From contig NZ_VTEX01000009.1 in the NCBI RefSeq assembly GCF_008180865.1, forward strand, positions 1 to 56,804: 56,804 nucleotides of DNA, in the 5' to 3' direction. How positions within the stretch are numbered: position 1 is the first letter of the stretch; each line of letters starts with the position of its first letter. Source of the DNA: Rossellomorea aquimaris. Its GTDB lineage: Bacteria; Bacillota; Bacilli; Bacillales; Bacillaceae_B. Of this stretch, positions 36,640-47,434 are shown one piece after another. Position numbers and translations under genes: made by a program. The notes under the pieces are model-generated. The model had not been told where the DNA came from, made no database searches, and worked only from the letters and a program-made list of their open reading frames with translations.

Positions 36640-39132
36640 ATGGGGAAAGCCGATCAGTCGATCATAGAACCTGTTCAGAACGTGGACATTGAACACACTA
36701 GGGTGGAACTATCCAAAAGAATGAAGTCTATTTATTCGAAACTGGAGTGGCTGTTCGTAGAAAAGGGAATCGCCTTATTCGTTATCGGATTTTTATTGGG
36801 AAGAGCGTTAATCCTTTCACATTTAACTCCGTTTGCATTGCCGTTCTTCGCCGCTGTTTACATTATTCGAAGAGAGAAATCTCCCATTGCACTAATCGGA
36901 TTGCTTGCAGGAGCTCTCACCTTATCTCTTCCTAGTATCAGTTATACGTTCGTCAGTGCGGTAATATTCCTATTAGCTTTTCGATTGTCTCAGAAATATC
37001 ATAAGAATAATTTGAGAGTCGTCGCTTTTTATGTCTTCTTCACAGTCATGGCAGCAAAGCTTTCATTCGATTATATCCAGCAAGGACAAACACTGACGGT
37101 GTACAACGGAGTAATGGCGTTAATAGAAGCGAGCCTTGCCTTTCTGTTAACGTATATTTTCATTCAAAGTGTGCCCCTTGTAACCGTTCAGCGCAGAAGG
37201 AAATCGCTGAAAACAGAAGAAGTGGTCAGTCTGATCATTCTATTAGCATCTATTATGACAGGTACGATCGGTTGGTCTGTATATAATCTGTCTGTGGAAC
37301 ATGTGTTATCAAGATACTTAGTGCTGTTGTTTTCCTTTATAGCAGGGGCTACAGTGGGCTCCACAGTAGGGGTTGTCACTGGGCTTGTTTTCAGTTTAGC
37401 CAACGTTTCCAGCTTTTATCAAATGAGCTTGCTTGCTTTCTCGGGGCTTCTGGGCGGACTTATGAAAGAAGGAAAGAAATTCGGAGCAGCAATCGGTTTG
37501 TTAATCGCTACTTTATTAATGGGGATGTACGGAGAAACAGATACGGTCATAACGAAAACCTTATATGAATCGGGGGTAGCGATTTTACTATTATTTTTAA
37601 CCCCTCAAAGTTTAACGTCTAAAATTGCCAAGCATATTCCTGGAACTGCCGAATATCAGCAGGAACAACAGGGATACATGCGAAGGGTGAGAGATGTGAC
37701 CGCTAACAGGGTCACGCAGTTTTCCTCGGTGTTTCAAGCTTTGTCCAATAGTTTTCAACAAATAGAAGACCGATTTGAAGAGGAGGAGGATAAAGAGTTC
37801 GATTATTTCTTAAGCAATGTGACAGAGAAAACGTGTCAAACCTGTTTTAAGAAAGATCAATGCTGGGCCCGGAATTTTGATAAAACCTATAATCTGATGA
37901 AAGATGTGATGACCGAGTATGATCAGGGCCGTGTCCCCCTGTCTCCAAAACTTGCTAGAGAAGTAGAGAAGCATTGTACGAGAGAGAAAAAGCTGAAAGA
38001 AACAATATATCAGGAATTGACCTTCTATCAAGCGAATCTGAAGTTAAAGAAGCAGGTCCAGGAAAGCAGAAAATTGGTCGCCGATCAATTACTTGGAGTA
38101 TCAGAGGTGATGGGGAACTTCGCGAAAGAAATTCAAAGAGAAAGGGAGAATCATCATATTCAGGAAGAACAAATCTTATCGAGTATCGGAGAGTTTGGAA
38201 TCGAGATTGAAAACATAGAAATCTATAACCTGGAACAGGGGAATGTTGATATAGATATGACCATGCCTTATTGCGGGGGACATGGACAGGGTGAAAAGCT
38301 GATTGCCCCGATGTTATCGGATATTTTAGGTGAAAATATCATTGTTCAAAAGGAGGAGTGTGCTCAATTTCCGAACGGTCAATGTCATGTGACCTTCCAA
38401 TCTGCCAAGAAATTCGTAGTGGATACCGGAGCTTCTCATGCAGCGAAAGGGGGAGGGCTGGTATCGGGAGACAGCTACTCGATGATTGAATTAGGAAGGG
38501 GGAAATATGCTGTTGCGATTAGTGACGGAATGGGGAATGGAGAACGGGCTCACTATGAAAGTAATGAAACCCTGAGGCTTTTGAAAAAAATACTGGAATC
38601 CGGGATTGAAGAACAGGTAGCGATCAAATCCATCAACTCGATTCTATCTCTCAGAACGAATGATGAAATTTTCTCTACATTGGATTTAGCCATGATCGAT
38701 CTGCAGAATGCGTCATCGAGGTTCTTGAAAATTGGTTCAACCCCGAGTTTCATTAAGCGGGGAGATAATATCATAAAGGTAGAGGCAAGCAATTTACCAA
38801 TGGGGATGCTTCAGCAGGATTTCGATGTGGATGTCGTGTCTGAGCAGTTAAAAGCAGGAGACCTTCTCATTATGATGAGTGATGGTGCCTTTGAAGGCCC
38901 GAAACATGTAGAAAATTATGATCTCTGGATGAAGAGGAAAATAAAGGAGTTGGAAACGGAGGAACCACAAGAAGTGGCTGATATTCTAATGGAGGAAGTG
39001 ATCAGGTCGAGCTCCGGCTTAATAGAAGATGATATGACCATTGTGGTGTCAAAAATCAAACATAATATACCGAAATGGTCGTCTATCCCTGTGCATAAAT
39101 CAAAAACGAAGGATAAAAAGAGAATTTCCTAG
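36640..39132 (+). CDS. spoIIE: SpoIIE, PP2C phosphatase and septation protein
   Basis: An 830-residue protein (B. subtilis 827) that dephosphorylates SpoIIAA to release sigma-F in the forespore and binds FtsZ to help polar septation. An N-terminal block of about ten membrane segments (about 40-315) is followed by a central helical region (about 320-580) with CxxC-type cysteines. The C-terminal PP2C domain has GLVSGDSYSM, ISDGMGNGERA, MMSDGAFEG and EDDMTIVV, which carry the metal aspartates. GGGGAGTG at 36624-36631 selects ATG 36640 over ATG 36622. The Spo0A-type 21-bp promoter fits its early sporulation expression. Confidence 0.97.
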   Translation: MGKADQSIIEPVQNVDIEHTRVELSKRMKSIYSKLEWLFVEKGIALFVIGFLLGRALILSHLTPFALPFFAAVYIIRREKSPIALIGLLAGALTLSLPSISYTFVSAVIFLLAFRLSQKYHKNNLRVVAFYVFFTVMAAKLSFDYIQQGQTLTVYNGVMALIEASLAFLLTYIFIQSVPLVTVQRRRKSLKTEEVVSLIILLASIMTGTIGWSVYNLSVEHVLSRYLVLLFSFIAGATVGSTVGVVTGLVFSLANVSSFYQMSLLAFSGLLGGLMKEGKKFGAAIGLLIATLLMGMYGETDTVITKTLYESGVAILLLFLTPQSLTSKIAKHIPGTAEYQQEQQGYMRRVRDVTANRVTQFSSVFQALSNSFQQIEDRFEEEEDKEFDYFLSNVTEKTCQTCFKKDQCWARNFDKTYNLMKDVMTEYDQGRVPLSPKLAREVEKHCTREKKLKETIYQELTFYQANLKLKKQVQESRKLVADQLLGVSEVMGNFAKEIQRERENHHIQEEQILSSIGEFGIEIENIEIYNLEQGNVDIDMTMPYCGGHGQGEKLIAPMLSDILGENIIVQKEECAQFPNGQCHVTFQSAKKFVVDTGASHAAKGGGLVSGDSYSMIELGRGKYAVAISDGMGNGERAHYESNETLRLLKKILESGIEEQVAIKSINSILSLRTNDEIFSTLDLAMIDLQNASSRFLKIGSTPSFIKRGDNIIKVEASNLPMGMLQQDFDVDVVSEQLKAGDLLIMMSDGAFEGPKHVENYDLWMKRKIKELETEEPQEVADILMEEVIRSSSGLIEDDMTIVVSKIKHNIPKWSSIPVHKSKTKDKKRIS

Positions 39133-39228
39133 GTCGTATATTCACCCTATAAAAATAGTTAACTAGAGTATAAATCCCTCCTTATTCGGCGAAGATGGTA
39201 ACAACTTTAGAATGAGGAGGGGAGTCTG

Positions 39229-39969
39229 ATGAAGCCAGGTACACTTCGTCAAATTCTATTAATTACGGATGGTTGCTCAAATCAAGGTGAAGACCCGATT
39301 GCGATGGCGGCTCTTGCGAAGGAGCAGGGAATTTCAGTGAACGTCATTGGGGTCATGGATAATGATGTGATAGATGATAATGGAATGCAGGAAATTGAAG
39401 GAATTGCTCTATCGGGGGGTGGAGTAAGTCAGATTGTATATGCACAACAGCTTTCTCAAACCGTACAAATGGTCACGCGTAAAGCGATGACACAAACCTT
39501 GCAGGGGGTAGTGAATAAAGAGCTGAAGCAAATCCTCGGTAAATCCGCATCCATGGAGGAGCTTCCTCCCGAACAACGCGGGGAGGTCATGGAGGTTGTA
39601 GATGAACTGGGAGAATCCGTTGACATGGAAGTGTTGATTCTTGTCGATACGTCTGCAAGTATGAAACATAAGCTTCCCACGGTTAAGGAAGCCTTATTAG
39701 ACCTGTCATTGAGCCTGAATGCCAGAATGGGTGATAATAAATTTTCCGTCTTTGTATTTCCCGGGAAACGACAAGATGTCGAAAAATTGCTGGATTGGAC
39801 ACCAAAACTCGAAACATTGACGAGTATATTCTCTAAATTGTCTCCAGGCGGAATTACTCCGACAGGTCCCGCGATCTCAGAAGCTATCACCCACTTTAAG
39901 AAAAAACGTTCTTTAAGGGGATTGCTCTCTCGTGGCGATGATGAACAATACTTCGAAGAAACCATTTAA
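39229..39969 (+). CDS. yabS: YabS, von Willebrand factor A-domain protein
   Basis: A 246-residue protein the size of B. subtilis YabS (245). The vWA fold is split: the start (RQILLITDGCSNQGEDP) resembles the later part of a vWA domain, and the second half carries a full MIDAS-type D140-T-S-A-S144 motif (MEVLILVDTSASMKHK) followed by GGITPTG. This suggests two vWA-like units. Function is unknown; in B. subtilis the gene lies beside spoIIE and yabT and is sporulation-linked. ATGAGGAGGGG precedes ATG 39229. It overlaps yabT. Confidence 0.87.
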   Translation: MKPGTLRQILLITDGCSNQGEDPIAMAALAKEQGISVNVIGVMDNDVIDDNGMQEIEGIALSGGGVSQIVYAQQLSQTVQMVTRKAMTQTLQGVVNKELKQILGKSASMEELPPEQRGEVMEVVDELGESVDMEVLILVDTSASMKHKLPTVKEALLDLSLSLNARMGDNKFSVFVFPGKRQDVEKLLDWTPKLETLTSIFSKLSPGGITPTGPAISEAITHFKKKRSLRGLLSRGDDEQYFEETI

Positions 39970-40942
39970 TTTCCCGCCTGGAACAGTTGTAAGAGGAAAA
40001 TGGTATAAGCAGATCTACACCATTGTAAAAGAATTAGGATATGGTGCGAACGGGATCGTCTACCTGGTACAAGGTACTTCAGGATACCAGGCGTTAAAGA
40101 TGAGTGACAGCAATGTATCCATTACATCGGAAGTGAATGTATTAAAATCTTTTTCTAAGGTCCAAGGTGCTCCCCTTGGGCCAAAGCTTCTTGCTGTGGA
40201 TGATTGGGAGTACCAGGGACAGAAAATACATTTTTACGTGATGGAATATATTCAAGGTACTGACTTGCTGTCATTTGTTCAATCAAAAGGGTTTTCCTGG
40301 ACTGGTGTACTCATTGCTCAGCTCCTGACAGACCTGGAGCGAATTCATAAGGAAGGATGGGTCTTTGGGGATTTAAAACCTGAAAACTTGATCGTCACGG
40401 GCCCTCCTTACCGAATTCGCTGTATTGATGTTGGGGGAACGACCATCAATGGCCGGGCAATCAAAGAGTTTACGGAGTTTTTTGATAGGGGATACTGGGT
40501 CGGGGGATCGCGAAGAGCCGAACCTTCTTATGATCTTTTCTCTGTGGGGATGATCCTCATTAATCTAGCCTATCCGGGGCGTTTCACTAAGTCAGGAAAC
40601 GGGAATATGCAACAATTAAGGAAGGCGATCGGTTCCAAAGACCAATTGAAGAAGTTTGAAGGATCGATCCTTGATGCCCTGGAAGGGAAATTTCAATCTG
40701 CCAGTGATATGAGGATAAGCCTCCTGAATGGACTTTCTCACTCTCAGCCAGTACAGCAGCCCAAATCAAAGCCTAAAGTCAGTAGACCTGTTTCAACGAG
40801 CCCTCATGTAAATTCATCCGCTACGCATAGCAGATATCAAAATCACCGAAATAAAAAATCAAGCCACTTTCTTGAGACTGTGCTCGTGGTGATGATTGTT
40901 TCGTTATTATATGTTTTGTATATCTATGGAGAATTGATGTAG
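39938..40942 (+). CDS. yabT: Serine/threonine kinase YabT (Hanks type, membrane-anchored)
   Basis: A 334-residue forespore kinase. In B. subtilis YabT is DNA-activated, sits at the septum and phosphorylates RecA and other proteins during spore development. Seen here are the glycine-rich loop GYGANGIVYL, AMEYIQGTD-like hinge (VMEYIQGTD), the catalytic loop FGDLKPEN with D145, DVGG in place of DFG, a basic Ser-rich linker and one C-terminal membrane helix (about 310-328). It lacks PASTA repeats. The start is uncertain: ATG 39938 (MMNNT, like the B. subtilis MMND) or GTG 39932, both inside yabS, with no strong ribosome site. Confidence 0.92.
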   Translation: MMNNTSKKPFNFPPGTVVRGKWYKQIYTIVKELGYGANGIVYLVQGTSGYQALKMSDSNVSITSEVNVLKSFSKVQGAPLGPKLLAVDDWEYQGQKIHFYVMEYIQGTDLLSFVQSKGFSWTGVLIAQLLTDLERIHKEGWVFGDLKPENLIVTGPPYRIRCIDVGGTTINGRAIKEFTEFFDRGYWVGGSRRAEPSYDLFSVGMILINLAYPGRFTKSGNGNMQQLRKAIGSKDQLKKFEGSILDALEGKFQSASDMRISLLNGLSHSQPVQQPKSKPKVSRPVSTSPHVNSSATHSRYQNHRNKKSSHFLETVLVVMIVSLLYVLYIYGELM

Positions 40943-41010
40943 CGTAAGAGTGTGAGAATTCAGTAGGTATTGATACAATGGGGAAAACGGTTTTAGGAAG
41001 AGGAAGCGTT

Positions 41011-42417
41011 ATGTTAGAGCAAACGATTAAAAGGTTTATTCAAGACCATAGTTTGATTGAAAAAGGAGATCGTATTATGGTGGCAGTGTCGGGAGGCCCT
41101 GATTCCTTAGCGCTGCTCCATTTTCTTGATTCGAACAAAGCTGAGTGGGAAGCAGAAGTCATGGCGGCTCATCTTGATCATATGTTCCGGGGAGACGAAT
41201 CCTATCAGGAACTTTTGTTCGTCAAAGAATACTGCAATAAGCGAAACATTCCTTTTTACGGTGAAAGAGTAGATGTATCAATGGAGATCAAGCAGACGAA
41301 TGGAAGCTTGCAGGATATGGCCCGTCAAATTCGCTATGCATTTTTGATGGAGATCATGGAAGAGGCGTCTGCTACGAAATTAGCACTTGGCCATCATGGG
41401 GATGATCAAATAGAAACCATCCTGATGAAGATGACAAGAGGAGCATCAGGTGCTGGCAGAGCCGGGATTCCCTTGAAACGATCCATTGCTGCAGGTTTGA
41501 TCATAAGGCCGTTTCTATCTGCTACAAAGGAGCATATTGAGGAGTATTGTGAAAGGCACGATCTAAACCCGAGGAGAGACCCCAGTAATCTGAAGGAAGA
41601 TTACACCAGGAACCGGTTCAGAAAAAAGGTTCTTCCTTTTTTAAAAAAAGAGAACCCTCATGTTCATCTCCAATTTCAACGATTTAGTGAAGAGTTGGCA
41701 GAAGATGAGGCATATTTAGAGGAATTAACAAGGGATAAGTTGAATAAGGTATGGAATAACACTGAGGATTTCTCCTCTTTACATATTGATGGTTTTCTTG
41801 CAATGCCTCAGCCTTTACAAAGGAGAGGGATTAATCTAATATTAAACTATCTTTACAAACTTAGACCATCTTCCTTATCGTCTATACATATTTACGATGT
41901 ATTGGGTATATTAAAAGGAAAAACGCCTAATGCCAGCTTGGATTTACCAAAAGGGCTTAAGGTAACAAGGGCGTATCATACATGTTATTTTCATTTTGGG
42001 GAATTAGCGTTAACCGACACTCCTTATTGTCACGAGATACAGGTTAATAAAACGCTTGAACTTCAAGGTGGATATCAGTTCCTTCTTTATTTTTCTTCCT
42101 CGTTAGCAGAGGATCGTACCGGTGATAGGATCTATATTGATCCGGACAAGGTTACCCTGCCTTTATATGTGCGTACGAGAAAGAGCGGAGATCGAATGAA
42201 AGTGAAGGGGTTGGAAGGCTCAAAGAAGCTTAAGACACTCTTTATTGACGAAAAAGTTCCTGTTCACCTCCGTGACGAGTGGCCGATTGTAGTGGACGCA
42301 GATAACCACATACTTTGGGTTCCGGGAATGAAAAAGTCTCATTACGATTTGGGAGAAGAGCAAGAAAATAGTTTAGTACTACAATTTAAGAGCAATCATC
42401 TTCTAGGAGGCAGTTGA
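41011..42417 (+). CDS. tilS: tRNA(Ile)-lysidine synthase
   Basis: Converts C34 of the CAU tRNA-Ile to lysidine so that it reads AUA; essential. The 468-residue protein has the N-type ATP pyrophosphatase loop SGGPDS at 27-32, HLDHMFRGDES, LGHHGDDQIETILM and RNRFRKKVLPFL, with the C-terminal TilS domain around RTRKSGDRMKVKGL. The frame opens at ATG 40978, but AGGAAGAGGAAG precedes ATG 41011 and gives the family start. hprT starts 3 bp after its stop. In B. subtilis TilS and HprT interact and activate ftsH. Confidence 0.96.
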   Translation: MLEQTIKRFIQDHSLIEKGDRIMVAVSGGPDSLALLHFLDSNKAEWEAEVMAAHLDHMFRGDESYQELLFVKEYCNKRNIPFYGERVDVSMEIKQTNGSLQDMARQIRYAFLMEIMEEASATKLALGHHGDDQIETILMKMTRGASGAGRAGIPLKRSIAAGLIIRPFLSATKEHIEEYCERHDLNPRRDPSNLKEDYTRNRFRKKVLPFLKKENPHVHLQFQRFSEELAEDEAYLEELTRDKLNKVWNNTEDFSSLHIDGFLAMPQPLQRRGINLILNYLYKLRPSSLSSIHIYDVLGILKGKTPNASLDLPKGLKVTRAYHTCYFHFGELALTDTPYCHEIQVNKTLELQGGYQFLLYFSSSLAEDRTGDRIYIDPDKVTLPLYVRTRKSGDRMKVKGLEGSKKLKTLFIDEKVPVHLRDEWPIVVDADNHILWVPGMKKSHYDLGEEQENSLVLQFKSNHLLGGS

Positions 42418-42420
42418 ACA

Positions 42421-42969
42421 TTGTTAAACCAAGATATTGAAAAAGTGTTAATTTCAGAAGAAGAACTTCAAGAAAAGATTAAAGCATTAGGTGCACAATT
42501 AACAGAGGAATATCAAGACCGTTTTCCTTTGGCAATTGGAGTTTTAAAGGGTGCAATGCCATTCATGGCCGACCTTTGTAAACGTATGGATACGCATATG
42601 GAAATGGATTTCATGGATGTATCCAGCTACGGGAACTCTACTGTCTCTTCAGGGGAAGTAAAGATTGTGAAAGATTTAGATACGAAAGTGGAAGGTCGGG
42701 ATATCCTGATCATTGAAGATATCATCGACAGTGGCCTGACATTAAGCTACCTGGTGGAGCTATTCCGTTATCGTAAAGCGAAATCCATCAGCATCGTCAC
42801 TTTGCTAGACAAGCCGACTGGACGTAAAGCCGATATCAAAGCGGACTACGTGGGCTTCATTGTCCCTGACGAGTTCGTCGTCGGATATGGTCTTGATTAC
42901 GCTGAAAGATACCGTAATCTGCCGTATATCGGAGTTTTAAAACCAAGAGTGTATACAACAGGAGAATAA
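42421..42969 (+). CDS. hprT: Hypoxanthine phosphoribosyltransferase
   Basis: Salvages hypoxanthine and guanine with PRPP to IMP and GMP. The 182-residue protein has the PRPP loop [13 protein letters not shown] (about 98-110), the flexible-loop [16 protein letters not shown] and the base-binding [17 protein letters not shown]. The start is TTG 42421, 10 bp after AGGAGG (42405-42410); a TTG at 42414 is out of frame. It belongs with tilS, and ftsH follows 102 bp later. Confidence 0.96.
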   Translation: MLNQDIEKVLISEEELQEKIKALGAQLTEEYQDRFPLAIGVLKGAMPFMADLCKRMDTHMEMDFMDVSSYGNSTVSSGEVKIVKDLDTKVEGRDILIIEDIIDSGLTLSYLVELFRYRKAKSISIVTLLDKPTGRKADIKADYVGFIVPDEFVVGYGLDYAERYRNLPYIGVLKPRVYTTGE

Positions 42970-43071
42970 GTATAATCTAAAGAGGAATCTTGTAAGTGCA
43001 ATTTGTTGTAATGCCATGATTTTCTATGATACTATTTTACTTAGTTTGTTTACCGTGGGAGGAGGTAAGGG

Positions 43072-45033
43072 ATGAACCGGATCTTTCGAAACACCATATT
43101 CTATTTACTGGTCTTTTTAGTGATTATAGGTGTGGTGAGTTATTTCAGTAACAACAACGAGCCAACCAAAAATATCGAGTACAGTACGTTTATTAATAAC
43201 CTTGAAGACGGAGACGTTTCTTCTTTTTCAATTCAGCCTGGCAGGGGCGTTTATGAAGTAAAAGGACAGATGGAAGGGGCTAAAGAAGGAGAGTACTTCT
43301 TAACCTATGTCCTTACTACAGATGGAAAGTTAATGGAGAAGATCAATGCGGCAGCATCAGAGCAAGGAATTGATGTGGAAGTATTACAAGCCAAAGAAAC
43401 AAGCGGCTGGGTATCTTTCTTTACAACGATCATACCATTTGTCATTATCTTTATTCTGTTCTTCTTCTTACTTAACCAGGCTCAAGGCGGCGGAAGCCGT
43501 GTCATGAACTTTGGGAAAAGTAAAGCAAAGCTATACAGCGAAGAGAAGAAGAAAGTTCGCTTTAAAGATGTAGCGGGAGCAGATGAAGAGAAGCAGGAAC
43601 TTGTAGAGGTAGTGGAATTCTTAAAGGATCCACGCAAATTCTCTGAAGTGGGTGCCCGTATTCCAAAGGGTGTCCTTCTGGTAGGACCTCCAGGTACAGG
43701 TAAAACCCTACTTGCACGAGCGGTTGCTGGAGAAGCAGGAGTTCCTTTCTTCTCAATCAGTGGTTCCGACTTCGTTGAAATGTTTGTCGGTGTCGGTGCA
43801 TCTCGTGTACGTGATTTATTCGAAAATGCAAAGAAGAATGCACCTTGTATCATTTTCATTGATGAGATTGATGCAGTCGGTCGTCAACGTGGAGCAGGTT
43901 TAGGTGGAGGTCACGATGAGCGTGAACAAACCCTTAACCAGTTACTAGTCGAAATGGATGGTTTTGGCGCTAACGAAGGTATTATCATCGTCGCTGCAAC
44001 AAACAGACCAGACATCCTGGATCCAGCATTGTTACGTCCGGGACGTTTCGACCGTCAAATTACAGTAGATCGTCCTGACCTTAGAGGACGTGAAGCAGTT
44101 CTTAAAGTTCATTCGCATAATAAACCGCTTGATGATTCAGTGGATTTAAAAGCGATTGCCATGAGGACACCAGGCTTCTCCGGAGCTGACTTAGAAAACC
44201 TTCTGAACGAAGCAGCTCTTGTAGCAGCCCGTGAGGATAAGAAGAAAATCGATATGCGCGATATTGATGAAGCAACAGACCGCGTCATTGCAGGTCCTGC
44301 TAAGAAGAGCCGCGTCATATCTGAAAAAGAACGTAAAATCGTGGCTTTCCATGAAGCGGGTCACACCGTTATCGGATTAGTCCTTGATGAAGCAGATATG
44401 GTACATAAGGTGACCATCGTCCCTCGTGGGCAAGCAGGCGGATATGCCGTTATGCTTCCGAAAGAAGATCGTTACTTTATGACGAAGCCTGAGCTTCTTG
44501 ATAAGATTACCGGTTTACTTGGTGGTCGTGTAGCAGAGGAAATCATCTTTGGTGATGTATCAACCGGTGCTCACAACGACTTCCAACGTGCAACTGGAAT
44601 CGCTCGTAAAATGGTCACTGAATATGGTATGAGTGATAAGCTTGGACCACTTCAGTTCGGTCAATCTCAAGGTGGTCAAGTGTTCTTGGGACGCGACATC
44701 AATAGTGAGCAAAACTATTCAGATGCCATCGCATACGAAATCGACTTGGAAATGCAGCGTCTAATTAAAGAAAGCTATGAGAGAGCGAAGCGAATTCTTA
44801 CTGAAAATCGCGACAAGCTTGAACTCATTGCGAAAACATTATTAGACATCGAAACTTTGGATGCGGCACAAATCAAGCATTTAATGGATCACGGTAAGTT
44901 ACCGGAACGTATCTATGAATCCGACCAGGAAAATAGTGACGTGAAAGTAAATATCCAAAAGAAAAATGAAGAAAACGTGATCGAAGAAGACACGGCTTCA
45001 AAAGAAGACGATTCTAACTCAGATCGCACATAA
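43072..45033 (+). CDS. ftsH: ATP-dependent zinc metalloprotease FtsH
   Basis: A 653-residue hexameric membrane AAA protease for quality control of membrane and regulatory proteins; in Bacillus it is also needed for sporulation and stress resistance. Two membrane helices (about 8-26 and 120-140) flank the extracytoplasmic domain. Walker A GPPGTGKT is at 205-212, Walker [16 protein letters not shown] at about 261-275, and zinc ligands are in HEAGH at 427-431. The acidic tail is a little longer than in B. subtilis (637). GGGAGGAGG precedes ATG 43072. TTGTTG (43003-43008), 16 bp, TATGAT (43025-43030) may be its promoter. Confidence 0.98.
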   Translation: MNRIFRNTIFYLLVFLVIIGVVSYFSNNNEPTKNIEYSTFINNLEDGDVSSFSIQPGRGVYEVKGQMEGAKEGEYFLTYVLTTDGKLMEKINAAASEQGIDVEVLQAKETSGWVSFFTTIIPFVIIFILFFFLLNQAQGGGSRVMNFGKSKAKLYSEEKKKVRFKDVAGADEEKQELVEVVEFLKDPRKFSEVGARIPKGVLLVGPPGTGKTLLARAVAGEAGVPFFSISGSDFVEMFVGVGASRVRDLFENAKKNAPCIIFIDEIDAVGRQRGAGLGGGHDEREQTLNQLLVEMDGFGANEGIIIVAATNRPDILDPALLRPGRFDRQITVDRPDLRGREAVLKVHSHNKPLDDSVDLKAIAMRTPGFSGADLENLLNEAALVAAREDKKKIDMRDIDEATDRVIAGPAKKSRVISEKERKIVAFHEAGHTVIGLVLDEADMVHKVTIVPRGQAGGYAVMLPKEDRYFMTKPELLDKITGLLGGRVAEEIIFGDVSTGAHNDFQRATGIARKMVTEYGMSDKLGPLQFGQSQGGQVFLGRDINSEQNYSDAIAYEIDLEMQRLIKESYERAKRILTENRDKLELIAKTLLDIETLDAAQIKHLMDHGKLPERIYESDQENSDVKVNIQKKNEENVIEEDTASKEDDSNSDRT

Positions 45034-45039
45034 TATTGA

Positions 45040-45073
45040 GGGATGCATCCATTTATGGGTGCATCCTTTTTTT
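45040..45073 (+). terminator. ftsH terminator
   Basis: GGGATGCATCC pairs with GGGTGCATCC (loop ATTTAT, minor mismatch), followed by seven T. Confidence 0.88.
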
Positions 45074-45075
45074 GA

Positions 45076-45460
45076 TTACTGAATCTTATGCTTGTCGCCT
45101 GGTCCTTAATAACGTTAAACATTGAACAAATTGATTTTGATAATAAACGCCCACCATATCTAAATAGGGCTTCTTTTGTTTATCTATAATTAGGAAGTCG
45201 TAATGACAAGCACAGAATAGGAAGAAATGTTGAATAGCCGAGGACACCCAATGCCAACCCACCCCTCCTTCCCATTTATGCTGGATATCTCTGAACAAAC
45301 CATTAATCTTGTTTCATCAAAGCTCATTTTTCGAACCCCCACCCTTAAAGGTTTTATATGTCGCTCTTAAAGGAAAATAATGCCCTTTAAAGAGCCTCAG
45401 AAGGAGAAGTGGACGAAGAAAGATATTCATTATGCTTTCTTCGCTGGCCTTTAGTGGATT
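45076..45460. other. Gene-free spacer after ftsH, with a family A relic
   Basis: No credible gene. CTTATGCTTGTCGCCT at 45085-45100 is the core word of repeat family A without the rest of the unit, so it looks like a decayed copy. A 70-codon - strand frame (45298-45086) has no ribosome site and no motif I recognise. Confidence 0.5.
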
Positions 45461-45578
45461 GTAGCGGAAGGCACTTGACTCCTGCGGGAAATAGAGGAAA
45501 GGTCGAGACCCCGCAGGGCAAAGCCCGAGGAGGCTCGACTTCCTCCCCGCGGAAAGCAAGTGCCTGGAGCGGAAAGGA
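45461..45578 (+). repeat. Stem-loop repeat family B, copy 3
   Basis: Outer arms AGGCACTTG/CAAGTGCCT (45469-45477 with 45557-45565) enclose ACTCCTGCGGGAA, the inner arms GAGGAA + GTCGAG (45494-45499, 45502-45507) pairing with CTCGAC + TTCCTC (45534-45545), a GGGC-aaa-GCCC tip, GAGGAGG and CCCCGCGGAAAGC. AGCGGA flanks both outer arms as a direct repeat. Confidence 0.85.
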
Positions 45579-45740
45579 ACGGTCAAAGTTTTCGCGCTAT
45601 CACTTATGGTAAATGAATTTTTTGGAAGTTACGCAAAACAAATGGACCTAACCACGCTGGTTCCGCTTTTGTACCTATTATAAATAAATTATGGTATGAT
45701 GTTGGCAGTGTGAAAACAATTGGCTTAGTAGGTGAGGATA

Positions 45741-46508
45741 TTGATTTTTGTAATGGATGTAGGGAATACCAATATTGTGTTTGGTGTGTATGAAAATGAC
45801 CATTTAAAATATCATTGGAGAGCTGAAACGAATCGACATAAAACGGAAGATGAGTTTGGGATGCTTGTGAAGAATCTGTTCGAGCATGTGAAGCTGACGT
45901 TTGACGAAATTGACGGAATCATCATTTCCTCCGTTGTCCCTCCAATTATGTTTAGTTTGGAACGTATGTGTGAGAAGTATTTTAATATTACTCCGCTCGT
46001 CGTTGGTCCTGGTATCAAAACAGGTTTAAATATCAAGTATGAAAACCCAAGGGAAGTCGGAGCTGATCGAATCGTAAATGCTGTCGCTGGTATTCACGAA
46101 TACGGTGGTCCTCTCATTATTGTGGACTTCGGTACAGCGACGACGTATTGCTATATCAATGAGGAAAGACAATATATGGGTGGGGCGATCGCGCCTGGAA
46201 TCGGCATTTCAACAGAAGCCCTGTACTCCAAGGCTGCTAAATTGCCAAGGATAGAAATCGCCCGTCCTGAGCACATCATAGGCAAGAATACCGTAACGGC
46301 TATGCAAGCGGGTATTCTCTATGGTTATGTTGGACAAGTAGAGGGTATCGTTCAAAGAATGAAAGCACAAAGTAAGAAGGAACCAACAGTCATTGCTACG
46401 GGAGGATTAGCTACATTGATTTCGAAAGAATCCAACAGCATTGACGTCGTAGATCCCTTCCTGACATTAAAAGGATTAAAATTAATCTACAAGAGAAACA
46501 TGAACTAA
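45741..46508 (+). CDS. coaX: Type III pantothenate kinase
   Basis: First step of coenzyme A synthesis. The 255-residue protein of the ASKHA fold (B. subtilis CoaX 258) has DVGNTN at 6-11 (phosphate loop), [25 protein letters not shown] and [12 protein letters not shown] with the catalytic aspartate. The frame extends to GTG 45732, but AGGTGA at 45730-45735 best serves TTG 45741; ATG 45753 would cut the first beta strand. An extended -10 TGGTATGAT (45692-45700) is the probable promoter. It heads the coaX-hslO-yacD unit. Confidence 0.94.
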   Translation: MIFVMDVGNTNIVFGVYENDHLKYHWRAETNRHKTEDEFGMLVKNLFEHVKLTFDEIDGIIISSVVPPIMFSLERMCEKYFNITPLVVGPGIKTGLNIKYENPREVGADRIVNAVAGIHEYGGPLIIVDFGTATTYCYINEERQYMGGAIAPGIGISTEALYSKAAKLPRIEIARPEHIIGKNTVTAMQAGILYGYVGQVEGIVQRMKAQSKKEPTVIATGGLATLISKESNSIDVVDPFLTLKGLKLIYKRNMN

Positions 46509-46527
46509 AGTGAAAGGAGCTTCAACC

Positions 46528-47409
46528 ATGAGCGACTATTTAGTAAAAGCCTTGGCCTATAATGGTCAAGTTCGTGCTTATGCAGTAAAAAGCACGGATA
46601 CAGTAGGAGAAGCACAAAGAAGACATGGAACATGGCCGACTGCATCAGCGGCATTAGGCAGAAGCATTAGTGCCGGAGTGATGATGGGGGCAATGCTAAA
46701 AGGTGAAAATAAATTAACGATCAAAGTAGAGGGCGGTGGCCCGATCGGCGCCATTCTTGTAGATAGTAATGCAAAAGGGGAGGTCAGAGGTTATGTGACC
46801 AACCCGCATGTACACTTTGATTTAAACGAGCAAGGAAAACTTGATGTCCGTCGTGCAGTTGGTACAGCCGGAACGTTATCGATTGTAAAAGATATCGGCA
46901 TGAGGGATCATTTCTCCGGTCAGGTTCCGATTGTGTCAGGAGAACTTGGAGAGGACTTCACGTATTACTTCGTCACTTCAGAACAAGTACCATCTTCTGT
47001 TGGTGTAGGTGTGCTGGTGAACCCTGATAATTCAATCCTTGCAGCAGGTGGGTTTATCCTGCAGCTAATGCCCGGAACGGATGATGAAACGATTACGAAG
47101 ATTGAGGAACGCCTGGCTAAAATCCCTCCGATCTCGAAATTAATTGAAAAAGGACTCACACCTGAAGAGGTATTAGAAGAGGTCCTTGGTAAAGGGGAAG
47201 TCAAAGTTCTTGAAAAGCTTCCTGTGGCATTTAAATGTCAGTGTAATAAAGAACGTTTTTCGAATGCCATCATCAGCTTAGGGGAGCAGGAAATTCAAGA
47301 AATGATTGATGAAGATGGAAGTGCAGAAGCAAGCTGTCACTTCTGTAATGAAACGTATGTGTTTTCTAAAGAAGAATTAGAAGAACTGAAAGCAAACACG
47401 AAGCGGTAA
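46528..47409 (+). CDS. hslO: Redox-regulated chaperone Hsp33
   Basis: A 293-residue chaperone activated by oxidative and heat stress through disulfide formation. The N-terminal domain ([22 protein letters not shown] at 2-23) is followed by the C-terminal zinc switch with CxC (KCQCNKERF) and CxxC (SCHFCNE), the canonical four cysteines. The frame opens at GTG 46510; AAAGGAG then ATG 46528 gives the family start. It lies 19 bp after coaX and 25 bp before yacD, the Bacillus order. Confidence 0.96.
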   Translation: MSDYLVKALAYNGQVRAYAVKSTDTVGEAQRRHGTWPTASAALGRSISAGVMMGAMLKGENKLTIKVEGGGPIGAILVDSNAKGEVRGYVTNPHVHFDLNEQGKLDVRRAVGTAGTLSIVKDIGMRDHFSGQVPIVSGELGEDFTYYFVTSEQVPSSVGVGVLVNPDNSILAAGGFILQLMPGTDDETITKIEERLAKIPPISKLIEKGLTPEEVLEEVLGKGEVKVLEKLPVAFKCQCNKERFSNAIISLGEQEIQEMIDEDGSAEASCHFCNETYVFSKEELEELKANTKR

Positions 47410-47434
47410 ATCAGATTCAGGGAGAATGGGAGAA

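Noticed and set aside
45086..45298. 70-codon - strand frame between ftsH and coaX
   Set aside because: It starts at a TTG with no ribosome site and I recognise no domain; a decayed gene cannot be excluded, so the region is described as a spacer.
45317..45612. Open frames on both strands over family B copy 3
   Set aside because: Produced by the GC-rich repeat; no ribosome site and no family resemblance.
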